Source: Sphagnum compactum (Eukaryota > Bryophyta > Sphagnopsida > Sphagnales). Taken from it: a DNA stretch of 64,000 bases. The first letter of the stretch is position 1. Every line of letters starts with the position of its first letter. The notes under the pieces are model-generated. The model ran no database searches. It was not told the DNA's origin and saw nothing but the letters and a program-made list of their open reading frames with translations. Below, one piece after another: positions 47,201 to 59,695 of the stretch. The stretch is taken from positions 6,076,001 through 6,140,000 of the forward strand of contig OZ234494.1 of assembly GCA_965153455.1 (NCBI GenBank), in the 5' to 3' direction. A program made the translations under genes and the position numbers.

Positions 47201-50200
47201 CTAAATCCTACTCATTGAGGCCTTTACAACAACACCAATAATGTGCTTCAACTCATTAATCTAATTTTGAAATTGAATTTTCATCTTCACTAAAAATTAA
47301 ATATTCATTTATTAATAATATTTTAATGAAAACATAATTATATTCAAAATTCAATGGTTTAAAAATTATATAATCCATTGATTCCCATTCATTAAAATAT
47401 TTTTAAAAACACCAAGAATTTACCCCAAATCCTTTAACCTAAGTTTGAAATTAGAATTTCATTTTCACTCAAATTTGATGTGTCATTTGTTACTCAATTT
47501 TTCAATATAAAAATTATTACTCATTTTTTAGTATCTCTATGCACCTAGGTTTAAAAATTATGAAACCGCCACCATTAAATTCTAGTCATTAACATATTTC
47601 TAACAACACCAAAGACACGTTCAAATTTATTTAGCCTAAGTTTAATTTTTTATTTTCATTTTCACTAAAAATATAATTTTGATTTGTTATTAATTCTTCA
47701 AAGAAAAAACTTACTTGAGATTTTAAATCTCCTACTAATCATTAAAAAATTTCCAAAAATATCCAAAGCATGCCCCAATTGCCCCAAAATGCTTTCTTTT
47801 TTATTTCATTGAATTCTTGATGATAAAACCTAATTTCAATAATTTTTGCACCATAGGTCCAAAAACTTAATGCATCCCAATTCATTGAAGATCCAATGGT
47901 ACCAAAAGTGTGATAAAAGGTGTTGCAATTTTGGAGATCTGAATGTGACAAAATTTTAACATAAATAAACTACCTTACATATATAAGAGTAAGATTATTA
48001 TAAACAACAATTGAAACCATGAAAACTATACTAAACTTTCAAACGTTTTAGTAGTTAAACTTTAAACAAATGAATTACATAATTCTTTTCAATTTTAATG
48101 TTATCATATCATCAAAGGTAACACTACAGTCACAAGGTGTCACATTTGAATGACTATTTTTAGTCACATTAGTCAGAGTAATCAAATGTACAGTTCCACA
48201 TGGGTGCCACATTTGCCACATGTATAATATAATGTTTGATTTGATTATATAATTAATTCTCGAAGTCATAATCGACATACGTAATTTTAATATTACACAA
48301 ATTAAACACAATTAGTCATTTCAAACTAGTTACTTTGAATCTATATTCAATTTAATCATGATTTGACTAGCATAAAAATCATGTTTTATAGTATTGTTGT
48401 GTTGTTGGAAAATACAAGCATTTGATCATAATCCTTTAAATCATCACAGAGGTGGTTGTTATGGTTCAAATAATACAAATTATTTCTATTATTGAATTTG
48501 AAATCTAAGGTTTTTTCATTAAACATGTTCTATTACTATTGATGTTGCTATTGCAGCAAACCCCTTATATAAAAAATAATCACACACAATTGATGTTATA
48601 TACAAGTTTGCATAGAATCACATGCATGGTCATGATCCATAATATATAAAAATTTAATGACAAACAATACCTTTGTTTGATGATGATTGGTTGTAACGTT
48701 GACAAACAATAGGACAAGTGTGGCATGCAAATGTGTACTTGGTTGTGGAACTCATTGTTGTTGTTGTGGTTGTTGGTTGCTACCAACAAGTTTGTTGTTA
48801 TTGAAATAGTTGAATAAATGCTTGTAATTGTTGTGATTAGCTTGGTGTTGTGAATGGATGTTATTGTTGTTATTTATTCTATTGTACAAAAACCCTATCA
48901 AGCTATAAAATTATACCAAAATCACACACACACATTGATGAGACATGAACTTCTCGAGTGAAACCATAAGCCAATGTCGAAAACTTTAAATAAAAGTATA
49001 GGTAATATATGAAAAAAATGAAAACATGTTTAGGTATGTGTAGTGTGGAAAACTCACTAATCATTGTTTTGCATACTACTATTGCTATAACGTAAAATTA
49101 TTCTAAGCCAAAAAATTGATTATTAGTTGATGGTTGATGTTGTTGTTGTATAATTGGAACTTATACACCAAAAACACCATGTTTATTGCGCTCATAAAAC
49201 TTTATGTTTTTGAATTAGTACTCAATGACCTAAACTCCAAAAAGTGCAAGCAATTGTGGCCATTCCTTTCCATAGACATGCAATCGCTAGACCTACGATA
49301 ACCACCCCCCCGACCCCCACCCCACACACACACACAACCAACACTTTTGTCTAGAAAATATCAACTTGATGTTGTTGTTGGTGTTAAACAAGGTTACGTT
49401 GATGTAACTTATGATTGAAGATTGTTTGTTGCTACAGTTGGTTGTGCTATTTGTGCCACCATCATCACCCCATCTAAACACAAGTTAGGCAAAACTTTTA
49501 TATGAAACAAAGCTTAAGCATAAATGTTAAATCTTGTTGTACCCACAAGCAAGTTCAACCACTTTGAATAATGCCATGTATAATGTTAGAAAAGAATGCC
49601 ACTCACAAGTATGAATGGGAAAAACCTATTATTGTTGTTGTTGGATATTTTATTGTTGTTATTATTGTTGTTCAATATCAACAACTTTTTATTACTATTG
49701 AACCCCATTTCGTAGAACTTGTGCAAAATTTCGCATCAAAAGTTTTTTTACAAAAATGCATGTAAAAACAAACAATATACATGTTTTATAGACAACCTTG
49801 GAAATTTTAACTTTGACACAAGCTTTATGAGCTTGAAAACAAGTGCAAAAAAATGCAACAACCTAGTTAGTTTATAAGCAAAAATGAATAATATCCCTTT
49901 TGTTTTTTTCATGATCGCATTTGCTCACATGTTATTTCATGTACTACTTGGTTTCATCTATAAACATGCTAATTAGAAGCATGATGAATGTGTGTGACCT
50001 TCTTATAAACTTATGGCCATTGACAAGGATCAACTAAAAATGTCAAACACACATCAGAACTTTGATGACCTTCACCATGATCCAAGTGTATGTGTTTCAT
50101 ATATTATAAAATTGTGTGCAAGAAGTGATTGGAACTATATTACAGTTCTATTAATTTGTAGTGAAATGATCCAAACATTCATTGGATAGCTTGATGTGGA

Positions 50201-52490
50201 TGAAAGTGACTGTGTTTGTAACATATCCTACAACAAAATAAACATTCCCAACCCCTTTTGAGACAAACAAACATGGAGATTGCCAAAATATGTCCTTTTC
50301 AACGATTGTGTTATTTACAACAATGTTTTGGAGTGATGTAATGATTACAAACATAATGTTGGCCACCAGATTCAATATTACATCACATCAACTATATTGT
50401 TGCTAACAAATTGGCAAGCCTGCTTCAATGATGTCTCTTACACCTCAGTAGTTTCGTGTTGAAAAAAACTTTCATGTCACTTGACGTTTATTGACAAACA
50501 CACATGTAGCATAATTTTGAACATTATTGTTAGATGCAAAACATTTTCGAACATGAATTGCAAAAGAATGATGAAGATGTAATTAACATAATAGCATTGC
50601 AAAAAAGGCAATAGTTGTAACTCCATTTCTGAAGACAATAGTTGTTGCAGTCATGCTAGCTGCTGTAATAAATGTGAAGATGGTAAACACCCTCACAATC
50701 CCATTAGTTCCCAAGCTTATTATGACAACTATGGTTGTTCTTACCATTGCCACAATTGCATTATGGCAATATCCAATTTTTTAAAACATGTGTTGGCTTG
50801 AAGTTTTAAGAATTACAGTGGGTGTTGGCTAACATTTTTTTAAATTAAAAATTTTAATTATTTAGTGCCAAACCACCAAGGTATTATGATATTTAATTTG
50901 GATATTTAGATTTTTATTTGATAGAATTGTTCAATATTAAAAAAATTGCACACATTTAAAAACCACTTTGTTGCACCTTTATTCATTAAGAGCTTTTGAT
51001 GGTATCAAGCACACAATAAGGGCGATGTTGTGATTTGAAACCCTTTTACATCAAAGAGACCAAAAAAAAAAAAAACAAATTACCTTCCTTACAAGATAGA
51101 TTAATTTGACATGTGTCACTAGATCAAGTGTGAATTCGTTATTCAAATAGTTTGTCTTTTCAAAATTAATATATAGTTGAATTTTTAGTGGAAATTTATT
51201 AAAATTTCAATATGTATCATTACCCAACTAATTTTCCTTCCAAAACCATATTTTGTATTTTAATTGGATTTCCAATGACAAAACTATTCAAAATTCAATA
51301 TTTCATACACGTTAGGTTTAATTTTTTTCAAATCACCTTCATTAAATCCTACTCACCAAAAAATTTCCAACAATATCAAGAGCACACATAAATTCCCCTA
51401 TAATTTTAGTTTTGAAAATATTGTTTAGGGTAGATGCAAGTTAGGGTGGTTCAAAAGCGGCAAGAATCCTAATCCCAAAAGTCCATATTTTAACACTAAA
51501 ATGGAAAAAACACTTAAAAACTGATTTTGAGTGGGCCCTATGTGGTGATTAATCAACTAACAAAGTCCATATGAAAGGCTACCCATCTAAAACAATTCTT
51601 TTGACATACATGTTAGGGGGAAAAAAATATCAATCCAACAAAAAATGACCAAGATAGGGACTTAGGAAACTAAGGTCCAAATTTGATCATTCAAAAGTCC
51701 ATAGTTGTTTGTTGGTTAAATTTTTTGTTGTAATTTTTTTCAATCCATATTTGTTTTTCCATCGCATATTGTATATTGAGTCCATATAAAAAATATTGAA
51801 ATGAAATCGTAACAAAAAATGCATTTTAATGTTAATGCAAAACCCATAACATAGTCCATATGCTCACTTTAAAAGTCCATTACTATATGATTGGTGTATG
51901 TTTGTTGAATTTCACCCGTCAATAAGTATTTTTATTGAAGTTGACAATCTTAATTCATAAATATTTTTGTCAAATTGATGATTTTTTAATGCATTTGTGA
52001 CATTTCAACATAGTACACTTTGCAAAAAATTCAAAAAGGGACAAAAAATGAGCCACCTTAGCTTGCAAAGTCCTTTTAACATTCAATAACTTTTCCATCA
52101 TAGCTTCAAACTAATGTTATGTGGGTATATAATTTACCCATATATACCCATAAGGTACAAATAAGGTATATATTTACCATAACTTATTTTAAAAAATCAA
52201 TATACTCTAATGAAACAAATACACAAAGGAATTCAAATTTGAAAATTTATGCCTTGTTCATAGCCTTGGATATATGTAAGAAATACCCATATCCAAAGAT
52301 AGATATGTATTGGCATTTGGGTTAAAAAATATTGGTAAGTATGACCTAAACCTTAAACTTTGTTAATTTTTGTTAATTAAATGAAGTGCATCCCGAGTTT
52401 GTCTTTTTGGGTGCAATTTGCCAATTTGATGGGTCCATAACAAAAATAAAATATACAAAATAAATTTTTTTATGTGAAAACATTAGACCG
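41216..52490. other. Gene-poor AT-rich DNA, 11 kb
   Basis: No ORF with recognisable domains. Simple repeats: (TTTA)n at 41922-41964, (TTAA)n near 45878-45902, ATT repeats near 47048, CA repeats near 49322-49337 and many TTG runs between 48.7 and 49.7 kb. Phrases such as 'ccattattaaatcctactcat' recur around 40.9, 43.2, 47.2-47.6 and 51.3 kb, which points to one degraded repeat family repeatedly inserted or tandemly spread. Ends could not be defined. Confidence 0.45.
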
Positions 52491-52740
52491 ATGTATTCTA
52501 ATTGATTTTGTATTTCGTTAGATTTTGAATGAATTTGCATAATTTTACCGACATGAAAATGGCCAACCCCTTAATGAACAACTTGATTAAAATTGTTATA
52601 GACAAATGAAGTCACTAATAGTTATTTATGAAATTCATTAATAGTTAATTCATTAGATTAACCTCATAGTTCATATCTAAGCTAAATTACAAACCTAATT
52701 AATTTAAGCCACTTAGCCCACCAACTTAAAGTGCAATTGT
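52490..52740 (+). repeat. Dispersed repeat shared with 18710-18960
   Basis: Contains 'ttagattttgaatgaattt' and 'catgaaaatggccaacccc', the counterparts of the block at 18.7 kb in the same orientation. It lies directly before retroelement copy 3. Confidence 0.45.
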
Positions 52741-52766
52741 GAAGATTTGAACCCTTCACCTCCATG

Positions 52767-53650
52767 TGTCACAACCCTAGCCTTGGGTTCGCGACCAAAG
52801 CAAAAAAGGTTATAAGGGCGCAAGCCAGAAAGAGTGTGAGAGAGTGTGGGAATGAAGACTCACACTCTCGAGTGAGCTCCCATTTTGGGAGTTGGAGTCC
52901 CGGTGGACTCCTAAACTTTCAAAGAGCGATTGCAGATGTCAAAACACTTTGCATTGAAAAGTTCTTTATATCATTGGAAAGCTATTGAAGTGTAGATATC
53001 TAAAATGGGCTTGCACATTTGAAACACAAGTTATGATGAAAAGAAAGGCCATGAATCAAATTGACAATTTGACTCCCCACCACGAAAAGTCGGGAATTGA
53101 CCCGACTTCCGTGCGTGTAGGTGGCATGCGACACACCGTTGGAAAACTCTCAACAAGAGTTACAACTTTGCTTTAGACCTCATCACGATCGGAGGTCTGA
53201 ACATGAAGTTATAGCCCCGCAAAGTTGCGGGAGTTCCAACCTTGGTAGTTTCGGGACGTTCCTACGGGAGTCCCGAGACAAAAAGCCATTTGGATGTGGG
53301 CCTCGCGGAGAGGTGCAAAGTATACTATATGGGGGAAGGTGGTGGCTTCCCCCGAGTCCGGCCGTGATGAGTCTTGTGAGTCCGAGGTCGCCCGTGGCTC
53401 GTCCTAGCACCAAAAGTGCCCCAACATTATACTAACCAACGTGTTGGTTGGTTTGATGCAGATTTGAGTGAGTAAATATATTTCTTGTCACTCTTCCTAG
53501 TCCCATCTCGGAGCTCTAGCACGCTCCTCTACCTTTTTAAAGTGTTGAGAACCAGGGAGCGTGCCCCAAGCTCTTAACCTTTCCACTGCTTTTCTACTTT
53601 AGACTCATCCTAAGTCTATCAAGGAGCTTGGGAGCGCATCACCATGCTTA
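52767..53650 (-). mobile_element. Retroelement 3' end, copy 3 (best preserved)
   Basis: Begins TGTCACAACCCTAG, whose reverse complement ends in CA as an LTR should. The LTR-like part runs to about 53428, where the reverse strand reads TGTTGGGGCACTTTTGG. It continues with the same sub-terminal sequence as copy 1 ('cactcttcctagtcccat', 'gggagcgtgcccc', 'gggagcgca'). Beyond 53605 the minus frame reads HGDALPSSLIDLG, comparable to the NGD..APKSLV end of the pol fragment at 380-556. This supports a common element with a ~660-bp LTR-like end. Confidence 0.6.
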
Positions 53651-53887
53651 AGGAACAAGTTCTTAATCATTGGACCACAATTTAAATAAGTGAACAACTT
53701 GTCATTTTGCTCCTCAAATCCTAATTGTAATGGATCAACATTTTGTTTCCCAATTGTCTGTTCTGATGAAGCAACATTTTGCTTCCCTTTCTTTAGTTTC
53801 CTTCCTCTAGCAACAACTTTCAACATTAAAAAGAACCACCATTTCATTGTTAATTCTCAATTTTAATGAACTAGACCTAAAGGACCA

Positions 53888-53912
53888 GAAAAGAAAAAAA
53901 AAAAAAAAAAAA
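53888..53912 (+). repeat. Poly-A run
   Basis: About 24 A with one G near its start. It precedes the GAAGAAG-rich minisatellite. Confidence 0.8.
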
Positions 53913-53929
53913 CGATGACGGCTTATTGT

Positions 53930-54200
53930 CATTACCTTCTTCATAGCAACACCACCATAGAAGAAGGCGACGACATTGTTGCCGTCACCTTCTTCTTCTT
54001 TGCAACACCACCATAGAAGAAGACGACGATGCATTGTCATTGTCTTCTTCTTCTCAAACACCAAGAAAGTAACGACAGCTTGTTGCCGTTATGTTCTTCG
54101 CTGCAACACCACCAGAGAAGAAGGCGATGAAAGTCAAAGACAGAGAAGAAGGCGACGACAACTTGCTACCGATACCATCTTCACTGCAACAATAACACAA
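53930..54200 (+). repeat. Degenerate ~60-bp minisatellite with GAAGAAGGCGACGAC words
   Basis: Four imperfect copies of 'aacaccaccatagaagaagg' plus 'cgacgacattgttgccgtca' and 'ccttcttctt'. Each unit contains GAAGAAG and its complement CTTCTTC, so each can fold. Short ORFs on both strands follow from the repeat. Related G-runs with 'ggtaggtagg' lie at 54218-54250 and 54645-54670. Confidence 0.65.
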
Positions 54201-54679
54201 AAATAGACAGGAGAGGGAGGTAGGTAGGAGGGGGGGGGTAGGTAGGAGGGGAAATTTTTGGGACGACAACAAGCTTGTTCGCAACAAAAAACAAAAGAAA
54301 AAAAAAGGCAACAACACACTTGTGTTGTTGCCTTCTTTGCTTCAAACAAAAACAAAAAAATGAAAAAAACAAGATGATGGCGTTTTCTTTTTCTCAAGTA
54401 GAAGAAAAGAAGAAAAAACATTAAAAAAAAAAAAAAACCATAAGGAAAAAAAAATGCAAAGAAGGGAGGGAGCTTACCTTTCTTCTCTCGCTTCTGCATT
54501 TGGGATGAAGCGTTCCTCTTGCCTTCTCCTCTCCACGTTTCTTCAACATTAAGCTCTCCACCTTTCTCCAGCCTTATGTGTCACGTCTCCTCGAAGCTCT
54601 ATACTACTCGAGCTTGGAGATGCAGTGGGCGGGAAATGAGGTGAGCGAGGTAGGTAGGAGGGGGGGAGGTATGTCATTG

Positions 54680-55179
54680 TTAATTTTCCCCAGTATCCTC
54701 CAAGTTGACAGGCTCCTGTGCAGATCCACCCACCGAATCAATTGGAACACCGTTGTCCATGCCTCCAGCAGTGCCACAAGCCTTGGCAGTCTTGCCCCAA
54801 ATCAGTAAACATCGCTCAAACCATGGTCATTTGCATTGACCTGCGTCGGATTCTTCATGCTCCTGTTTCAATTGATTAAATTTCTTCCGCATTTTATGTA
54901 CTTTGGACTGAACTTGAGGCCAAGTGCGCGGATGGGTCAATGGAAATGCCTCCTCAATGCTCAATAAAATTTCTTGCCACTGTTGCTGTGTCAGGCTGTT
55001 CATGCTATTGGCAAGAAACTTCTCCTCAAACAAATCCATCAACAATGCTGTAGAATCATCTTTCCAATCTCTTGGATTTGCGTGGAGCTGGAGGTGCTGT
55101 GTGAGGCACAATGGACAAGGGAAGAGCTTGAACCCATCATCATCTGGGTCAGGAAACTTGGCTCTTGAGAAGGTTCCAT
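54680..55179 (-). pseudogene. Myb/SANT-like (trihelix-type) DNA-binding protein, broken
   Basis: The frame reading DWKDDSTALLMDLFEEKFL, then QQWQEILLSIEEAFP, then RTWPQVQSKVHKMRKKF shows the three spaced tryptophans and final basic helix of plant Myb/SANT-like trihelix domains. It hits TGA at 54827-54829, but the same frame continues as FERCLLIWGKTAKACGTAGG and MDNGVPIDSVGGSAQEPVN to TAA at 54680-54682. That continuation is the kind of sequence that follows this domain in relatives, so the TGA looks premature. Upstream, the natural-looking start MEPSQEPSFLTQMMMGSSSS (ATG at 55179) is in another frame and meets the domain frame near 55070, so a frameshift is also present. It could instead be a short functional fragment or a domesticated transposase relative. 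Confidence 0.6.
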
Positions 55180-55288
55180 GGTGAGAAAGACAGAAAAAAA
55201 TGTGATTCAAAGAAAAATTTAAGAAACACAGTGCCTGCATTGTGTGCAGTGAGAAAGACAGAAGAAAATGTGAGAAACACAGTGCCGG

Positions 55289-55444
55289 TATTGTGTGCAG
55301 TGAGAAAATGGCTATGGAATGCAGGCAGGTGAGCACGTTGGAGCACGAAGCTGAACGGTGAACCTGTATTGTGTGCAGCGAGAAAATGTCTATGGAATGC
55401 AGGCAGGTGAGCACGTTGGAGCACGAAGCTGAACGATGAAACTC
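55289..55444 (-). repeat. 78-bp tandem duplication
   Basis: Two copies, 55289-55366 and 55367-55444, differ at only a few positions ('gagcacgttggagcacgaag' in both). A looser related unit lies at 55225-55288. It sits upstream of the Myb/SANT start. Because 78 is a multiple of 3 it does not interrupt the reading frame that passes through it. Confidence 0.85.
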
Positions 55445-55684
55445 GTAGACTCGGGCAGAGTACTAAACGGAGCGATGCAATTCGTGGGCAGGCCGGAAGG
55501 GGAGCTACAGTGGCAGGCCGATCGTCGGGATTTTCTGCCTGCCAGGTTTTGTGGCCGATCGCGGGCCCCGATCTGCTTCTCGAGCGGCAGTCGGCCACAC
55601 TTCTTCCCTCATGTGCGCGACCCATCTATTATAGGTATGCAAACTTATTACTGGATGCAATATACAAAACACTAAACCCTAATC

Positions 55685-58181
55685 TATGAAGCTGGTGGAG
55701 ACATACTTGGTGTTACAGACCTCTATGATCTCTGCAAGCAGTGGACCTCATATCTCATAAATTAGCTATCAAAGCCAAGGAGATTTTCTTGAAAAATTGT
55801 CAACTATGTGGGTGGCCAGAAGGCTCTCATCATAGGTCCAACCAACGAGCTGATGATTATTTGGAAGGTACACATTCCTGTCTTGCATCTTGATTGCATG
55901 TACCATCATCCTATTAGCAGTATAAGAATGCAATGCTTCTGAGACATCCTGATGACCCGATGGGAGATCACTGTGTGGAATTTGCATGAAAATGGAGCCA
56001 AAAAAATTTATATTGATGGATCATGACCTTCAGCTGCTCTTCAATGGCTGTGTTGAGCCATGCACCCAGTGCAGATACTTGTGTGTGAAGAAGTTCAAAG
56101 GAACGGAGGAATTTGTTTTGTTACTGATTGATGGGATCCGGATGGACAGGTTGAATCAGATGTTGTTTTCAGGACAGTAATGGTAAATGGCATGCTGCAG
56201 TACTGGAAATAACTCGCATGCATAAGACAGGGCATCCCGTGCTTCTGGGTACCACAAGCATGGAGCAGAGTGAAGCCCTTTCTAAGCAATTGACAGAAGC
56301 TTCTATTCCACATCAGGTAGAAGGAGAGCATTCTTTTGTTTCTGTCATCATGTCCCCCATAAACCCTGGCAGTTATTATTGTGCTTATGCAAAAAAATTG
56401 TATGCTACTATTACACAGTGCCAGGGATTGTATGCCTTCTGAGTCTTAGTTGTTAAGATAATTCTTTTATTTGCATGATTCTGTTGCAGGTCCTTAATAC
56501 AAATCTTGAGAATGTGGAGTGAGAAGCAGAGATTGTGTAGCACAAAGATCTGGGAGGTGTACCATTGCCACCAACATGGCAGATCATGGAACAGATATTA
56601 TCTTAGGAGGGAATGCTGAGTTCATGGCCAGGCTCAAGCCCTGTGAAATGTTTCTGCCTCAGTTCATTCACTGTACTGGAAGTATGGGTTCATTTGGAAG
56701 ACATGGAGCAGTGTTACTGTATGGACCAAGTCTGTCTTAGCCCATCTTCAGTCTTGTATAATTGAACAAGCTGTTGTCTATATGGCCAGGGTCGTGTGGT
56801 TGGGTAGAGGAGACTGCTGCATTGGCGGACGAGTCTGTTAGATCTGCTGCCCAAAAATGGGGAGAGATGTCATTGACAGAGCTCAAGGCAGAGGATCATC
56901 TGGCATATGCTTGTGGGAAGGCAGTTGTTGTCAAGCAACAATGCTAGTCCTGGAAGTTATGGCCCTTTTTGCATTTGGGAGATCAGAAACTTCTTCTAGA
57001 ATGTACTCAAGAGAAGCTGTTCTTAATAGACCACTGTTCTTGCTGTAACTTCCCATAGGCATGTGCTGTTCATGTTCTCTGATATCAGAGAAGGTGACAT
57101 GGTGGATCATGCAGGGTTGAACCAAAGATGATGTGATGAGGCAGATACATAATGTGATGCAAGCCATTATCTCAGATTTTAGGTGCTTTACAGATGAAGA
57201 GAAGAAAAAGGTAAGTAGATAGAAAGAGATCGTCATGGTCTGTGTATCAAGCTGCTCACTTTGTAGTTCTAGAAGAGCAAGCTTTGCATCATCGCTCATG
57301 CCTGACTGCACAAGTAGCCGAACCCATTTAGCACCTATTCTATGCATTGAGGAGATTGACAATGGGTTGCTCACCTTGTCATATTGCAGGTGGTAGCAAC
57401 TGGAGGACTCCATGTTGTTGGTATTGAATGCCATGAGTCAAGGCACATTGATAATCAGGTGCTATTTGGTCCCCCTTTTCCTCAAGGGTTGCAATTCTTA
57501 CTGACAGCACCATGGTTGCAAGTAATCCACCTTGTCTCTAACGCTGTGCCATTTTTCAACTCATGTAGGTTGTATGGTCCTGTGGTCTCCTTGCAGCTTC
57601 ATGGTCATAGTGGTCATCAGGGAGATCCTGGAAGCTCCAGATTTTTCCTCAGCCTTGAAGATAACATTTTTAGGATTATTGGTGGTGATCGGATACAGGT
57701 GCGTTTTTCTCAAGTTCAGTGTCTCCAGAAAGCAAAACCAAAAGTCTAGAGATTGTCCAACTCTTACAAAATGTATGTGCAAAGTGGGTTTTGTTGATGC
57801 ATTATCCCTCCCCCCCCCCCCCCACCAGCCCTTATTGAAATGATGGTAGGGTTGCTGGCCTTGATGAAAGCTTTCAGAGTTGAGGACCTTTCCATTAAGT
57901 CAAAGATGTTAACTAAATCACTTGATGAGGCACAGAAAAAGGTGGAGCGCTACTTCTATGTGTCAGACGATGGAAGCATTTTACATTGTAGTGCGATTGA
58001 TTAGATGAAGAAATATTGCTCTCAGTTTTGCACAGCATGGGTGGTGGCGAAGGTGCAGGTACTGTTATTTGCTTGAAGACTTCTCACCCAAGCTGCTAGC
58101 CGAGAAGCATTCCACCCTTGAGAGTCTTGGTGATTACCTTCACTTCCAGGGTCAGGAGGCTTTTACTTACAGAAAAAGGTA
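55685..58181 (+). pseudogene. SECA1: SECA1 (chloroplast preprotein translocase ATPase) pseudogene, introns retained
   Basis: Intact SECA1 drives protein export into the thylakoid through the SecY/E channel. Segments in family order: 55685-55759 (DLYDLCKQWTSYLIN), ~55763-55830 (IKAKEIFLKN, NYVGGQKALI), 56153-56316 (MHKTGHPVLLGTTSMEQSEA), 56490-~56660 ([20 protein letters not shown]), 56762-56947 (RSAAQKWGEMSLTELKAED), ~57122-57210 (FTDEEKKK), 57390-57458 (GLHVVGIECHESRHIDNQ), 57597-57698 (QGDPGSSRFFLSLEDNIFRI), ~57849-57960 (MKAFRVEDL, LDEAQKKVERYFY), 58056-58181 (RYCYLLEDFSPKLLAEKHST). Many junctions keep GT/AG, so this is a genomic, not a processed, copy. Damage: frameshifts near 55761, 55797, 56185 and 56540; TGA at codon 'VE*EAE' near 56520; MAGRGTDI changed to MADHGTDI, and RSGRQG to HSGHQG, so ATPase arginines are lost. 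The N-terminal nucleotide-binding half, transit peptide and C terminus are not found. Confidence 0.9.
57805..57822 (+). repeat. Poly-C run in the SECA1 pseudogene
   Basis: About 16-18 C in a former intron. It is prone to length error in sequencing. Confidence 0.7.
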
Positions 58182-58642
58182 AAAAGAGTTGATGCACCTT
58201 CATTCTGCTGTATGCACATATCAGAGTAATCTTTCTTTCTTGGATGCCAGTGGCTGAGTTTTCTCACACAAAGCATATGGATGTATGTGTCAACAGTTCA
58301 AACCTGTGCTGGCAAATCCTGGTAGCTCCAGAGTCTAGTAATGGAGCTCCAACATCGCATGTAGATGATCCAACAAACGAATTTCTGGGCAGGGGAGTGG
58401 CAAAGATTATATTCAATCAAATGGCATCAATGTTGTAGCAATTTGCAAATTCTGGCGGGGATCAGATCAATGATGAATATCATTCTGACTGAGCCTCGCT
58501 TTGTATGGGAAAAAAAACTATGTGTTTTTTGGCATTTCACATGTTCTAACAATGTTGACATGCTGTGCATAAAAGCTTATAAGTGGTATCAATTGGTCGT
58601 GTTTCCTAACTCAAAACTTCAACAAAAGAATGTCAAAATTTG

Positions 58643-58780
58643 CAAGACGCATCGAATTAGCTCCTCACAAAATAGGTCAAAAGTGACAAGACGCATCGAA
58701 TTAGCTCCTCACAAAATAGGTCAAAAGTGACAAGACGCATCGAATTAGCTCCTCACAAAATAGGTCAAAAGTGACAAGAC
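58643..58780 (+). repeat. 44-bp tandem repeat, three identical copies
   Basis: Units start at 58643, 58687 and 58731 with no difference I can find, followed by the first six bases of a fourth. The unit contains 'cgcatcgaattagctcctca'. Perfect identity suggests very recent expansion or an assembly artefact. It lies about 460 bp after the last SECA1-like exon. Confidence 0.9.
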
Positions 58781-59630
58781 TAACTCCAAGATGCTACGAC
58801 AACATCACCCTTTGTAGACATGCCCAAGTTAGATTAATTACCAAGCCAACAAAAGGTGATGGATTTAGGTAATGGAGTCAATTTAATGGGGCCATTCATG
58901 ATTCAAATCCCAATGGGTAAGGAATTGTCCAATGGGTATGTATTAATTGTGTAATAAAAAGAAACTACATTCCCAAAACCCATTCATTCTATACAGTTTT
59001 CAATTCTTCATTTTTTTAAAAACTATTTTCCCATTTTTATTTATGTTTAAAAAATTATTTTAATTTTTTTTCCAACTAGGGTTACATATGTTGTTAGTTT
59101 GAGAAAAAAATTTCAGGTATGCATTTTTTTTGAATAATACATTTCCGAATGGTGGTGGCATAGGAGGTTACTTTTGAAACATGTCTCAAGTATGCAAAGT
59201 TTTTTTTAAAAATTATTATTATTATTTTAAAAAGGGTTTAAGCATGTAATGGATATATACTTGGTCATTTTTTATTATTTGTACAATGCTAGTAAGTAGA
59301 AATTTTTTAATTCTCTTTATTGTGTGGAACCAAAACTGGAACCAAGGATTTTGAAAAAACAAAAAAAGAAAAAAGTGATTACAATCGAGGGTTAACCAGA
59401 GGTTAACTGAGTCAATTTTTTCAGTTCAAGTTAGTAAAGAACTAGACACGAATAAAGTGTTTTCTGTACATAGTTAACCACCGTGGTTAGCTATGGGAAA
59501 ATAAACACTCTTTTTTTTCATTGAATAAAGTGTTTCGTGTACTTAACCACTGTAGTTAGCTATGGGACAGGTAACACTTTTTCTTTTTCTTTTTTTTCCC
59601 ATTGAATAAATTGTTTCCTGTCCACACATC
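58781..59630. other. AT-rich intergenic DNA
   Basis: No gene seen. Words such as 'gttaaccac.gtggttagctatggga' are repeated near 59475 and 59540, giving a short direct duplication of ~75 bp. Confidence 0.4.
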
Positions 59631-59631
59631 A

Positions 59632-59695
59632 TCCATCCACCCATCCATCCATCCATCCATCCATACATTGGATGGATGGATGGATGGATGGATGG
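59632..59695. repeat. (CATC)n/(GATG)n palindromic microsatellite
   Basis: CATC/CCAT tetramers up to about 59664 are followed, after 'acatt', by GGAT/GGATG tetramers to 59695. The two halves are near-perfect reverse complements, so the tract can fold into a hairpin or cruciform with a very small loop. Confidence 0.85.

Noticed and set aside
55769-55987. 72-codon minus-strand ORF over the SECA1 pseudogene
   Set aside because: The plus strand in this region reads as SECA1 (IKAKEIFLKN, NYVGGQKALI); the minus ORF matches nothing I know.
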